Source: Chelatococcus composti
Lineage (GTDB): Bacteria; Pseudomonadota; Alphaproteobacteria; Rhizobiales; Beijerinckiaceae
Reading direction: 5' to 3'
Length of the DNA: 64,000 nucleotides
Assembly: GCF_014201415.1 (NCBI RefSeq)
Contig: NZ_JACHEH010000002.1
Span: 62,001-126,000 of the forward strand
Positions 46,144 to 53,167 of the stretch are shown one piece after another; the first letter of the stretch is position 1; each line of letters opens with the position of its first letter. Made by a program: the position numbers and the translations under genes. A model generated the notes under the pieces. That model did not search any database. It saw nothing but the letters and a program-made list of their open reading frames with translations, and had not been told where the DNA came from.

Positions 46144-46623
46144 TCATTCGTCGTGCTCGATCAAGGGCTTGCCGGAATCCGTTCCCGACAACCCGACCGA
46201 GCGCGGCCCCTCAGCCGGCCCGTCCAGGCGGATGACGTAGCCTGCAATGACGTTCTGGCCGCCGTTGATCGTGATGCCGCTGCCTTCCTCGGAGCCGTCG
46301 AGCGCGCGCGCGGCCTCCAGAGCGACCTTCATCGTCGCGGCCGTGGCACCCGGCTCGAGGCCGCGGTCTCGCACCGTCCGGCGCAGCAGGATGTTGCGGG
46401 CCCTCTCGCTCTCCGCAAGCACCTCAATCTCGCGCATGAACTGCCTGCGGACAGCCGGGTCGCGCATGATGAGGCGAGCGCGGTGGCGCCGGATGCCGAC
46501 CTTGTCGGCGGCGTCTTCGAGGCGTTCACCCTCGATCAGGAGGTTGAGGAGCTGGCGGACGCGCGGGATCGTCAGGAGCGTCTTGCCGGATGAGTTGATC
46601 GGAGGGACCGCGGGCTTGCTCAT
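46144..46623 (-). CDS. Small terminase-like DNA-binding protein
   Basis: 159 residues from the ATG at 46623. The N-terminal HTH-like part (VRQLLNLLIEGERLEDAADKVGIRRHRARLIMRDPAVRRQFMREIEVL) and its location as first late gene upstream of TerL suggest the TerS that recognises the packaging site. No strong ribosome-binding site precedes the chosen ATG. The frame is open to 46755, but the added residues are low-complexity. The C-terminal part carries a beta-like ITINGGQNVIAGYVIRL. Confidence 0.7.
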   Translation of the reverse strand: MSKPAVPPINSSGKTLLTIPRVRQLLNLLIEGERLEDAADKVGIRRHRARLIMRDPAVRRQFMREIEVLAESERARNILLRRTVRDRGLEPGATAATMKVALEAARALDGSEEGSGITINGGQNVIAGYVIRLDGPAEGPRSVGLSGTDSGKPLIEHDE

Positions 46624-46746
46624 GGTGGAGAGGTTGGATCGCCTGCCTTCGCTTCCGCTCGGCTGGCTCGCTGGTCGCTCGCCACCGGCGAGAAGAACGC
46701 GCGCGATGGGGTTCGCGAGGGAGGATCGTTTTTTTCGGCTTCGGCG

Positions 46747-46757
46747 GCACCGCACAG
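46747..46757 (-). promoter_or_regulatory. Late-gene 11-mer, copy h (small terminase unit)
   Basis: The minus strand reads CTGTGCGGTGC. It lies about 125 bases before the TerS start at 46623 and is the rightmost leftward-facing copy. Confidence 0.55.
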
Positions 46758-46886
46758 GGCGATTTGCTTGCGCGTGCGGGGCGGTTCCTTTGTTATCTCA
46801 ATGCGTTGTCGTTTCGCATCCGTTACGACATGCCGCTATGCGTCGTGCTTGACAAGTGCTTAGCAAGTCGTGCCTGGACGATCCCC

Positions 46887-46897
46887 GTGTGCGGTGC
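46887..46897 (+). promoter_or_regulatory. Late-gene 11-mer, copy i (facing rightward)
   Basis: The plus strand reads GTGTGCGGTGC. It is the only copy in this orientation and lies 33 bases before the only rightward gene adjoining the late region, so the motif follows the direction of transcription. Confidence 0.6.
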
Positions 46898-46929
46898 GAA
46901 GAGTGTCTCGACCTGATCATCTATGCAGC

Positions 46930-47643
46930 ATGAAGAGCTACATTTACGTGATCAGCGCCACCGGCAGCCGAGTAAAGATCGGCTATTCCCACCGTCCGCA
47001 AGATCGCCTTTGCAATTTGAGGTCGTCTTCTCCGGTCGATCTTCATCTCGAATTCGTCGTTGCCGTCAGGAAGGCGCGCGATATTGAACAGATGATTCAC
47101 CGCGACCTTGATCATTGCCGAACGCATGGCGAGTGGTTTGAGATATCCGTCGAAGCCGCGATAGCAGCTGTTGAGGCCAGGGCTGGAAAGGGTCGCCGCC
47201 TTGACCCGAATGATCGTGGGCAGTTGTCACGCGAGGCGCATGAAGAGCGCCTTGCAGAGCTGGACGCCTATTGGGAGCGCCTCCATGGCCCAGGCAAGCG
47301 GTTCCCAACGACATTCCCTCGCGACAAGCAGAAACGACGCTCTATCGCCGATCGAGCTTTTGCCGATTGGAAGAACCAGCAGCGTGCAGAACTCACACCC
47401 GGTGATTACTCACCATGGGAAGAGGGCCCGGCGCGCACGTTCTCCCTGTCCTGCGCCTGCGGCCATTCCGGCGAGATCACGTCGCCGCCCGAACGGCTAT
47501 GGCGTCGGTCGTTGCGCTGCTCGAGCTGCGGCGGTCGCATCGAACTCCAACCCGAAGCGCTGTTCAGTCATCTGCCCGGCCGGAAAGCACCGCCCTGCGC
47601 CAGTTCTGCGTCGACGGCTGGCTGCGTTGCGCGCAAAGGGTGA
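46930..47643 (+). CDS. GIY-YIG (Mug113/T5orf172-like) nuclease-family protein with zinc-ribbon tail
   Basis: 237 residues from the ATG at 46930. Residues 1-~75 form a GIY-YIG domain of the Mug113 type (YIYVISATGSRVKIGYSHRPQDRLCNL, then DIEQMIHRDLDHCRTHGEWFEI). A charged helical middle leads to a C-terminal CxC...CxxC zinc-ribbon-like part (SCACGHSGEITS; CSSCGGRIEL). It may be a free-standing phage nuclease. A late-type 11-mer in matching orientation precedes it, so it is probably made with the late genes. Confidence 0.8.
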   Translation: MKSYIYVISATGSRVKIGYSHRPQDRLCNLRSSSPVDLHLEFVVAVRKARDIEQMIHRDLDHCRTHGEWFEISVEAAIAAVEARAGKGRRLDPNDRGQLSREAHEERLAELDAYWERLHGPGKRFPTTFPRDKQKRRSIADRAFADWKNQQRAELTPGDYSPWEEGPARTFSLSCACGHSGEITSPPERLWRRSLRCSSCGGRIELQPEALFSHLPGRKAPPCASSASTAGCVARKG

Positions 47644-47860
47644 GCGGCTGCTGGCCGGCGAGGGGGTGCGCTGGGACGTTCCGAGAGGTGCCGGAAGGAG
47701 GCGCCATCCCACCCCCCGGGAGAGGTTGAGAGGCAACTGGGTGAGTAGAAAAGGAGCCGCCGGGGCGTTTGCCCCGACGGCCAGGACCCGCCGGACGGCT
47801 ACGCCATCAAGCAGGACAGAAACCGGATAGCCATTGCGCTACCGGTTGTTTGCCCGATGG

Positions 47861-47962
47861 CTAGCCGCAGCAGCGACTGTGCGCACGAACATACTCCACG
47901 CGCCCGAAACGGACGCGGAAGTAGGCCCGCACCCGATGGCAAACGCGTGAGCGCTTCGCCAT
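47861..47962 (-). CDS. Tiny basic phage protein (33 residues)
   Basis: Begins MAKRSRVCHRVRAYFRVRFG and ends HSRCCG. AGAGG lies 7 bases upstream of the ATG at 47962. Arg-rich and Cys-containing, it may be a nucleic-acid-binding or zinc-binding micro-protein. It is antisense to nothing and sits in an otherwise empty gap between GIY-YIG and HARE-HTH genes. The good ribosome-binding site is the main support. Confidence 0.5.
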   Translation of the reverse strand: MAKRSRVCHRVRAYFRVRFGRVEYVRAHSRCCG

Positions 47963-48052
47963 GGCGGCACCTCTCTATCTGGAGCGTGCCGGTTGCGCTC
48001 TCCGACAAATTGGTGTAAACGGATAAAAGATTCCGAATTCCAATTGCCTTCG

Positions 48053-48083
48053 CTCTCGGGGTGGCACTCACGTGGCCCGAGAG
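48053..48083 (+). other. Stable hairpin, part of a possible small RNA
   Basis: CTCTCGGG pairs with CCCGAGAG around a 15-base loop that itself holds CAC...GTG. It lies 15 bases ahead of a full terminator hairpin in a region lacking genes on the plus strand. Together they could form a structured non-coding transcript. Confidence 0.3.
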
Positions 48084-48097
48084 GCGCCGGCAAGTCC

Positions 48098-48131
48098 AAC
48101 GGCCCGGGGGTCGAGCCCGGGCCGTTTTCTT
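48098..48131 (+). terminator. Strong rho-independent terminator
   Basis: AACGGCCCGGG pairs perfectly with CCCGGGCCGTT around a 7-base loop, followed by TTCTTT. It is oriented to stop plus-strand transcription from the GIY-YIG gene or from a small RNA upstream, just ahead of the HARE-HTH gene. Confidence 0.8.
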
Positions 48132-48210
48132 TACCGGGCTGCGCGATTCCGTTCTTACTCCATTCAGCCGATTCATACAAGAGGGGTTGAATGCGCTAAC
48201 ATCGGGGCGT

Positions 48211-48798
48211 ATGGTTCGAACCATCGCAACAATGGACGCTGCCATGACTGACCGAGCGCTCGAGAACGCAAAATCCAAAAGAAATCAACTAATTGAGACA
48301 AAGCGGCGCCTGTTGGCCGAGCTGGCCGAATGCGACGAGCAGATCAACCAGATCGACAAGTTTATCAAGGCATGGCACGCATTCGCTGAGGACGATCCGC
48401 TGAGGGCTGTAGAGAATCTCAGCGAATCAGACTCGAACGAAACGGCAACTACGGAATCGGTGAGTAGGAGAGCGTCGGGCAACTCTCGTAAGGAGGATGT
48501 GGCAGCGGCCGCCCGTGAAATCATTCTTGAACGGGGGGAGCCGATCATGCGCGACGAGTTGTATGACCTTCTCACCGCGCGCGGATTGGTCATTCGGGGT
48601 AAGGATCCGCTGATGGTGCTTTCGACCATGCTGTGGCGAATGCGCGATCAGATAGTGAGACTGGACTCAGGCGGTTATTGGCCGGCCGACGTTCCGAATG
48701 CTGCAATTGGATATGCGCCCAAAGAGGGGTCTGGTCAGGGCGGGGATACAAGAGGAGCGGACGCTGCGCAGACGGGCGGTGGGGACGTATTCGAATGA
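48211..48798 (+). CDS. Coiled-coil/HARE-HTH domain protein
   Basis: 195 residues from the ATG at 48211 (ATGs at 48232 and 48244 are also possible; none has a clear ribosome-binding site). Residues ~12-60 are a charged coiled coil. Residues ~95-165 (AAAAREIILERGEPIMRDELYDLLTARGLVIRGKDPLMVLSTML) match the HB1/ASXL/restriction-endonuclease winged helix (HARE-HTH), a module linked with recognition of DNA modification or chromatin-like complexes. The C-terminus is Gly-rich. It probably binds DNA; the target is unknown. Confidence 0.7.
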   Translation: MVRTIATMDAAMTDRALENAKSKRNQLIETKRRLLAELAECDEQINQIDKFIKAWHAFAEDDPLRAVENLSESDSNETATTESVSRRASGNSRKEDVAAAAREIILERGEPIMRDELYDLLTARGLVIRGKDPLMVLSTMLWRMRDQIVRLDSGGYWPADVPNAAIGYAPKEGSGQGGDTRGADAAQTGGGDVFE

Positions 48799-49058
48799 CA
48801 ATCAACCCTGCTCCTACATATTGCAACGTTCGCGATCAGCCTTCCAAGTCACACGCCGGCCGGCCCGCTTGTCACTGAGCTGATCGCTTGTAAGTGAGTT
48901 ACATGCACAATCCCCCTGGGACGAGGAAGGCGCTACGGCGCCCAATCATGGCGGTGTAGATACAGACGAGGTGCTGCCCAGCCCTGTGTGCCGCCGGAAA
49001 CCTTGCCCTCGCCGTCGCCAATTCGGCGAGAACGTGGCCTCTCCCTCCAATGCTGAAA

Positions 49059-49661
49059 TCAGTCGTAGCACTGTGGAGAACGCCCTCCCGGTCGGCTGTA
49101 CGCCGAGCGACCACCGCAGCGCCTTCCGTCCCTGGCAAGATCGTATGGACAATCGCAGATGCCGGCGTATGGCTGCCGGATCGGCTGGCCTGCGCCTCGC
49201 TGCGAGTTCTCGATGAATGCGCGCGGCGCTGAATGCGAAGGAGACTGCGGGCGCGCGGGCTGCTCCACGAGCCTTGGCAGTGTCTCTGAAAGATAGGCGC
49301 CGTGAATCCATCCTCTCTCACCGGAGAAGGTAGCAGACCACCAATCCCCATTCTTCGTTGCAACGGCGACTGCCGCCCGCTTCGGTATCACCAGCAGCAC
49401 CCGAGCCGCCGTGCTGGGCTTCTCGCGCAGGTTCACGTTTGCAGTCGCGTAGAGTGTCCTGGTTGGTACCTGTCGCGGGGGACTACGTGGTGGCGCCGCC
49501 CGGATTGGAGAAGGCGTCAGCACCGAAACCGACGATCTCTGTTCAATTAGTGGCGGGTCGGACGCTGGAGCGGGCGTCTTGTCTCGCGGCTTGCACCAGG
49601 CCAGGACGCCGGCGATCAGCACCATCCAAACAAGACATCCGTTGCCTTCTTTGCGTGCCAT
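49059..49661 (-). CDS. SH3-domain membrane-anchored or secreted protein
   Basis: 200 residues from the ATG at 49661 (an ATG at 49718 is possible). The N-terminal hydrophobic segment (CLVWMVLIAGVLAWC) is followed by a Pro-rich linker. A bacterial SH3 domain follows (residues ~70-130: TLYATANVNLREKPSTAARVLLVIPKRAAVAV, GDWWSATFSGERGWIHGAYLSE). The Cys/Gly/Arg-rich tail CDCPYDLARDGRRCGGRSAYSRPGG recurs in similar host proteins. Probably periplasmic, binding cell wall; possible superinfection or lysogenic-conversion role. Confidence 0.75.
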   Translation of the reverse strand: MARKEGNGCLVWMVLIAGVLAWCKPRDKTPAPASDPPLIEQRSSVSVLTPSPIRAAPPRSPPRQVPTRTLYATANVNLREKPSTAARVLLVIPKRAAVAVATKNGDWWSATFSGERGWIHGAYLSETLPRLVEQPARPQSPSHSAPRAFIENSQRGAGQPIRQPYAGICDCPYDLARDGRRCGGRSAYSRPGGRSPQCYD

Positions 49662-49746
49662 CGCAGCCCATCCCGTCGCGATCAAAGCAGGACGGATTGG
49701 GCTCGTCGAGTCAGCCATTTTCCCTACATTTGCGGCTCCCTTCAGC

Positions 49747-50079
49747 CTACGGCCCACGATGCTTCGGAGAGGCCTCCCACTTCATCCAGCTCCTTCCCTT
49801 ACCGCGCTCGCGCGGATCGAACGGAACCCCATCGAACGCCTTGCGAAATCGTTCAGCGTGCTCCGCCTCAGCAAAGCAGTAGATCGTCCACCACTTGTCA
49901 TCTCGGCAGACGTGGTGCTGTCTCGGAGCGAGCGACAGATGCAGCCCCCGGCAGAACCGCTCGGCGTCCCTGTCGAACCGCAGACGCTCGCCGCGCTCGT
50001 CTTCTGTCGGGAGCGCCACCTGGAACGGCCACCCATGGTCGATTGCGGCCCGCGATAGCTCACCCTTGCGGCGCATCAC
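49747..50079 (-). CDS. Conserved hypothetical protein of the SOS-linked pair
   Basis: A 110-residue protein (or 109 from the next ATG). It begins MMRRKGELSRAAIDHGWPFQVALP and contains DDKWWTIYCFAEAEHAERFRKAFDGVPFDP. This pattern is familiar from Hyphomicrobiales genomes and their prophages, but its function is not known to me. It overlaps the preceding gene by 20 bp, so the pair is co-translated and would share the LexA-box promoter. Confidence 0.65.
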   Translation of the reverse strand: MMRRKGELSRAAIDHGWPFQVALPTEDERGERLRFDRDAERFCRGLHLSLAPRQHHVCRDDKWWTIYCFAEAEHAERFRKAFDGVPFDPRERGKGRSWMKWEASPKHRGP

Positions 50080-50281
50080 CTGGCCTCCGAAGGACGATCA
50101 ACTGGCCCCGCACGTAGCCGTGCGAAACGCGTGCATTTGCATCCTCCGCAAGCACGGCGAGATCACTCAGCAAGGCCCGGATCGCCTCCCGCATGTCGCC
50201 ATCGAACTCGTCGATCACGGCGTCGATGTCGTCTTCCGTCGGGAAGGCTGGCGGCGAGGAAGGGGCTTCTTTGGCGGTCAT
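50060..50281 (-). CDS. Small acidic protein, first gene of the SOS-linked pair
   Basis: 73 residues from the ATG at 50281, with GAGGA about 7 bases upstream; the longer frame from 50335 would read through the LexA box. TEDDIDAVIDEFDGDMREAIRALLSDLAVLAEDANARVSHGYVRGQL is a helical, acidic sequence seen widely in Hyphomicrobiales. Role unknown. A perfect LexA-type box lies 19 bases upstream of the start. Confidence 0.7.
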   Translation of the reverse strand: MTAKEAPSSPPAFPTEDDIDAVIDEFDGDMREAIRALLSDLAVLAEDANARVSHGYVRGQLIVLRRPGDAPQG

Positions 50282-50299
50282 CTCTTCGTCCTCGATTGA

Positions 50300-50314
50300 G
50301 AACAAAAGAGGAAC
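50300..50314 (-). promoter_or_regulatory. LexA (SOS) box GTTC-N7-GTTC
   Basis: The minus strand reads GTTCCTCTTTTGTTC, an exact match to the alphaproteobacterial SOS box, 19 bases before the start of the 73-residue protein gene. It predicts DNA-damage induction of the two-gene unit to its left. Confidence 0.8.
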
Positions 50315-50680
50315 AACTTGGCCTATCGGAGTCAACCGGTTTGAGATTGCAGGCTATCGCGTCACGGCTCCTGTCGACCCGGGCTCCTCGCTTCTCAGCG
50401 TGCGATGAAGGCTATTGCGCGCGCGTAACGAGATCAGAGTTGTTTGGGGTCAGAATATCCAATGGTCAGCGCAGGGACGGCCCCGCAGGTCAACGTCCCA
50501 ACGGGTTTCCGCAGGCCGGTAGTAGCCTTCCTAGAGGCATCAATACAGATCTCGCATCTAGGGCCGCAGCCCATACGTAGCGCCCGTATTCGTAATATGT
50601 TACTGGGTAAAGTAGGGTCTGGCTACCATGGACGGTGGCGCGATATCCGCATCAACTGAGATAGCAGCCGAGGGGGCAGG
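50315..50680. other. Non-coding interval before the HEPN-motif gene
   Basis: About 365 bp without a convincing gene on either strand. Composition shifts from phage-like GC to AT-richer toward the right. It must contain the promoter of the rightward HEPN-motif gene, but I cannot place a confident -35/-10 pair. GAGGGGGC precedes that gene's ATG as a ribosome-binding site. Confidence 0.4.
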
Positions 50681-51655
50681 ATGGCGAGCGGAATCCATGT
50701 CAAACTAGACTTCAGTTTGCCATTTTCTTTGCATGTGAATGGCTCATTCGACATAAAAGCAATGGAAGAGAGATTTTCCGTAACATTAGAGACAATATTC
50801 AAAAAAAATCCACAGTTACGCTTCGCCGAGCATGTTGAGAATGTCGCAATCATTAACGACGATTCGGACCAAATAGCATATACAAAGGTTTCTGCAGAAT
50901 ATCGACCGGCGAAATCTCGCGATTGGACTGATTATAAAGCGAGCCTAGAATTACGCAACGCAGCGATTGCGATAGCGAACGCGCTGATCTCTGGCGCTCG
51001 TCATGCATTGGGGAAGCATTATTTATACTACGTATATCATCCAAAACAGCTGGAGCCGATAAACGTCTTGATAAATGAAAATGGGCACTCGCTGGGCATT
51101 GGGTTGGCACTCTCGGGCGGTATAACAATTCAGACCAGTCCTGATAAGTTGACAAAAGATTCAGAATTCGGACGAATATTGTCGGGAGCAAAGACTGTTT
51201 CGGTGGCCGATGATATTTATATTGAAGCACAACGCTGGCTAGAACAGAGAGACCCGCGTATGGCGTTGGCGAATCTAGTTATCAGTTTTGAAACTGGTTT
51301 GGCCGACCACCTCCTAAGGATCGCGGCTATGCGCGGCAATCCGCAACTTGAAGCTGACGTATCGTCTGCAACGTTGGCATCGTTGGGTGAGCGCTGGTCG
51401 ACTGAACTATTGGGAAAGTCATTTATGAACGGCAGCCATTGGGGAAGCGACTTTACTGAGAGTTTTTGCTGGATCAGGGATGCGAGAAACAGTGTACTTC
51501 ACAAGGCTAAGCTACTAGTTGTGCGTAGGGATGGGCGTTCAAGAGATTTTACAAATCTAGAAGAGCTCAAGAAACTATTTGAGGAACGTGATCGGTTGAT
51601 GAATAGGATTAACAGTGCTGTTTGCCAGGCGCTTTCCCGTCAATCGTCCCCCTAG
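50681..51655 (+). CDS. AT-rich HEPN-motif protein (putative defence/toxin-type RNase)
   Basis: 324 residues in a gene clearly richer in A/T than its neighbours and with different codon use, so recently acquired. The N-terminal ~170 residues are mixed alpha/beta with no recognised motif. Residues ~175-315 are all-helical. They contain WIRDARNSVLHKAKL, where R269-N-x3-H274 fits the R-x4-6-H catalytic motif of HEPN RNases. It lies on the plus strand between minus-strand genes as a moron. Function is inferred only from the motif and context. Confidence 0.65.
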   Translation: MASGIHVKLDFSLPFSLHVNGSFDIKAMEERFSVTLETIFKKNPQLRFAEHVENVAIINDDSDQIAYTKVSAEYRPAKSRDWTDYKASLELRNAAIAIANALISGARHALGKHYLYYVYHPKQLEPINVLINENGHSLGIGLALSGGITIQTSPDKLTKDSEFGRILSGAKTVSVADDIYIEAQRWLEQRDPRMALANLVISFETGLADHLLRIAAMRGNPQLEADVSSATLASLGERWSTELLGKSFMNGSHWGSDFTESFCWIRDARNSVLHKAKLLVVRRDGRSRDFTNLEELKKLFEERDRLMNRINSAVCQALSRQSSP

Positions 51656-52308
51656 TCGATCTTCGTAGGAGGCGGCACGATCACCAGCATGTCGTCTGGC
51701 AGCGACCGCTGCAGCTCTCGGGCTATCTCCCACGGCGCTGTCATCCACGTCTCGACCTCTTCTGCCTCGGTCAGGATGACGGGCATCGCCTTTTCATGGA
51801 TCGGCTTGACAACGTTGTTCGGCCCACATGTGAGGAAGCCGAACAATTCGAAGTCGCGTGCGCCGTCGCGCACCTTCTTCACGCCGTGCCAGGCCGTCCA
51901 GATACCCGCAAAGAACATCAGGGGGCGCTCAGCGTTCCGGGCGAACCACGCGTTTGGCGTCCGCTCGCCCTCGACCTTGGCGGCCGGGTTCGGCTCGGCG
52001 AAGCTGTTGAAGGGCACCACGCATCGACTTTCCGGCCCGAGCCAAGGCCGCCAGTGCTTGAAATCCGGGTTTCGGATATTCGTGACGCCGGGATCATAGT
52101 TGCCCCGGATGCGCTCCGGAGGCGTCGGCATGCCCCAAGTCGCCATTACCATCTCACGCTGGCCGTCGGCGCCGACGCGGACGATCGGCGCGAGCGTGCC
52201 GGGGTAGATGTCGCGCGACGGCTCGTTCCAGCTGCTGCGATCCACCATGCCCCGCGAAAGGTCCAGGATCGCCTCGCGGTTAGACCGAACGTTGTAGAGG
52301 TTGCACAT
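51652..52308 (-). CDS. SOS-response-associated peptidase, SRAP/YedK-HMCES family
   Basis: A 218-residue protein beginning MCNLYNVRSN. Cys2, exposed after Met removal, forms the thiazolidine cross-link with abasic sites in single-stranded DNA. Other family features are CVVPFNSFAEPNP, with the active-site Asn/Glu region, PLMFFAGIWTAW and the histidine in PIHEKAMPVIL. It protects abasic sites during replication. Its end overlaps the convergent HEPN gene by 4 bases. No SOS box is visible directly upstream. Confidence 0.92.
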   Translation of the reverse strand: MCNLYNVRSNREAILDLSRGMVDRSSWNEPSRDIYPGTLAPIVRVGADGQREMVMATWGMPTPPERIRGNYDPGVTNIRNPDFKHWRPWLGPESRCVVPFNSFAEPNPAAKVEGERTPNAWFARNAERPLMFFAGIWTAWHGVKKVRDGARDFELFGFLTCGPNNVVKPIHEKAMPVILTEAEEVETWMTAPWEIARELQRSLPDDMLVIVPPPTKID

Positions 52309-52357
52309 GGGCGGCGGCTCCTACCAGTTCGGCGGTAAACCGGAGCGCTTTTGTACC

Positions 52358-52585
52358 TTAAGTCCGGTCGCCATCCGCTTCCAACTCCTTCAAGAAGGCT
52401 GGCACAGCAGACATAAGCTGATGTCGCATCAGACAGGCGATGCTGTGGCCATCCCGCCCGCTTGGAGAGAAACAATAAAGATCGTTCTCATCCTTCCACC
52501 AAACGCCAACAACTACGCCGTCCAGCTTGACCGTGCCGTCTCGGCCTAATCTGGCGTCACCCTGCTGCCGGGGGACCCTAGACAT
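52358..52585 (-). CDS. Small phage hypothetical protein
   Basis: 75 residues from the ATG at 52585, with AGGAG 9 bases upstream; the longer GTG frame from 52609 is less likely. ARLGRDGTVKLDGVVVGVWWKDENDLYCFSP looks like a small beta domain followed by helix (MRHQLMSAVPAFLKELEA). It is situated just upstream of the SRAP gene, same strand. Family not recognised. Confidence 0.6.
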   Translation of the reverse strand: MSRVPRQQGDARLGRDGTVKLDGVVVGVWWKDENDLYCFSPSGRDGHSIACLMRHQLMSAVPAFLKELEADGDRT

Positions 52586-52654
52586 TGCATCTGCTCCTAT
52601 GCCGTTCACAAAGCATAAAGGAGCATGGGCTTAGCCGTCGACAGCCGACCAGTT

Positions 52655-53167
52655 TCAGATTGAAGCACTATCAGGCTCTGCATCCGGCTTAACCGTCCGC
52701 TGCCGCTTCGCCCGGCGGTGCTTCGCCCACCGCGCCCTGGCCGCCTTCTGCTGGTGCTTCCGATACTGCTTCTCGGTCATGCGCGACCGCTGCCGGAGCC
52801 AACCCTTGCGGCCGCGTTCCGACAACGATTTTTTTATCTCCAGCATCGCCTCAACGCCCTTGTCCTCTTGAGGTTGATGCCGATGCCGGGCACCGCCCGG
52901 CATAAGCCCCATTTGGAGGCCGAGGGCCCCCAGAAGGAGGGGCAGGCTTTCGCGCCCGATGGCTCTCGCATTGGCGGCCTGCGGGTTCGTCAGCATGGCC
53001 TCGATCTTGGCCGTGTAGCCGCTCGGCAGGCCGGCCAGGTCGTCGAGCGCTAGCTGTGACAGGCCGAGGGCAGAGCGACGCTCACGGATCGCCCGGACGA
53101 GCCCCTCATAGTCGGCAAATGCCGCTAGCACCTTGATCGGCTTGGCGTCGTCCCGATGCTGCGTCAT
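52655..53167 (-). CDS. XRE-like HTH phage protein
   Basis: 170 residues. Residues ~20-85 form an HTH domain (LVRAIRERRSALGLSQLALDDLAGLPSGYTAKIEAML), missing some typical Cro positions but close to short phage XRE proteins. The C-terminal half is strongly basic (RKGWLRQRSRMTEKQYRKHQQKAARARWAKHRRAKRQR) and may bind nucleic acid. It overlaps the replication-associated gene upstream by 4 bases, at the end of the leftward early operon. Confidence 0.7.
   Translation of the reverse strand: MTQHRDDAKPIKVLAAFADYEGLVRAIRERRSALGLSQLALDDLAGLPSGYTAKIEAMLTNPQAANARAIGRESLPLLLGALGLQMGLMPGGARHRHQPQEDKGVEAMLEIKKSLSERGRKGWLRQRSRMTEKQYRKHQQKAARARWAKHRRAKRQRTVKPDAEPDSASI

Larger units (their letters stand above)
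46624..46929. other. Divergent regulatory region between TerS and the GIY-YIG gene
   Basis: A 306-bp gap without a gene. It holds two copies of the late 11-mer facing opposite ways, copy h (46,747-46,757) toward the terminase and copy i (46,887-46,897) toward the rightward gene. A TTGACA at 46,849-46,854 on the plus strand has no convincing -10 partner. The cos or pac site may also lie here. Confidence 0.5.

Noticed and set aside
47644-47830. A continuation of the GIY-YIG protein by frameshift
   Set aside because: Other frames here give Arg/Gly/Pro-rich translations, and the zinc-ribbon part is already complete before the stop at 47,643.
48050-48131. A tRNA, because GGGTCGAGCCC resembles a T-arm
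   Set aside because: No acceptor pairing, D-arm or anticodon arm fits at the right spacing. The sequence is better explained as a terminator hairpin with a T-tract.
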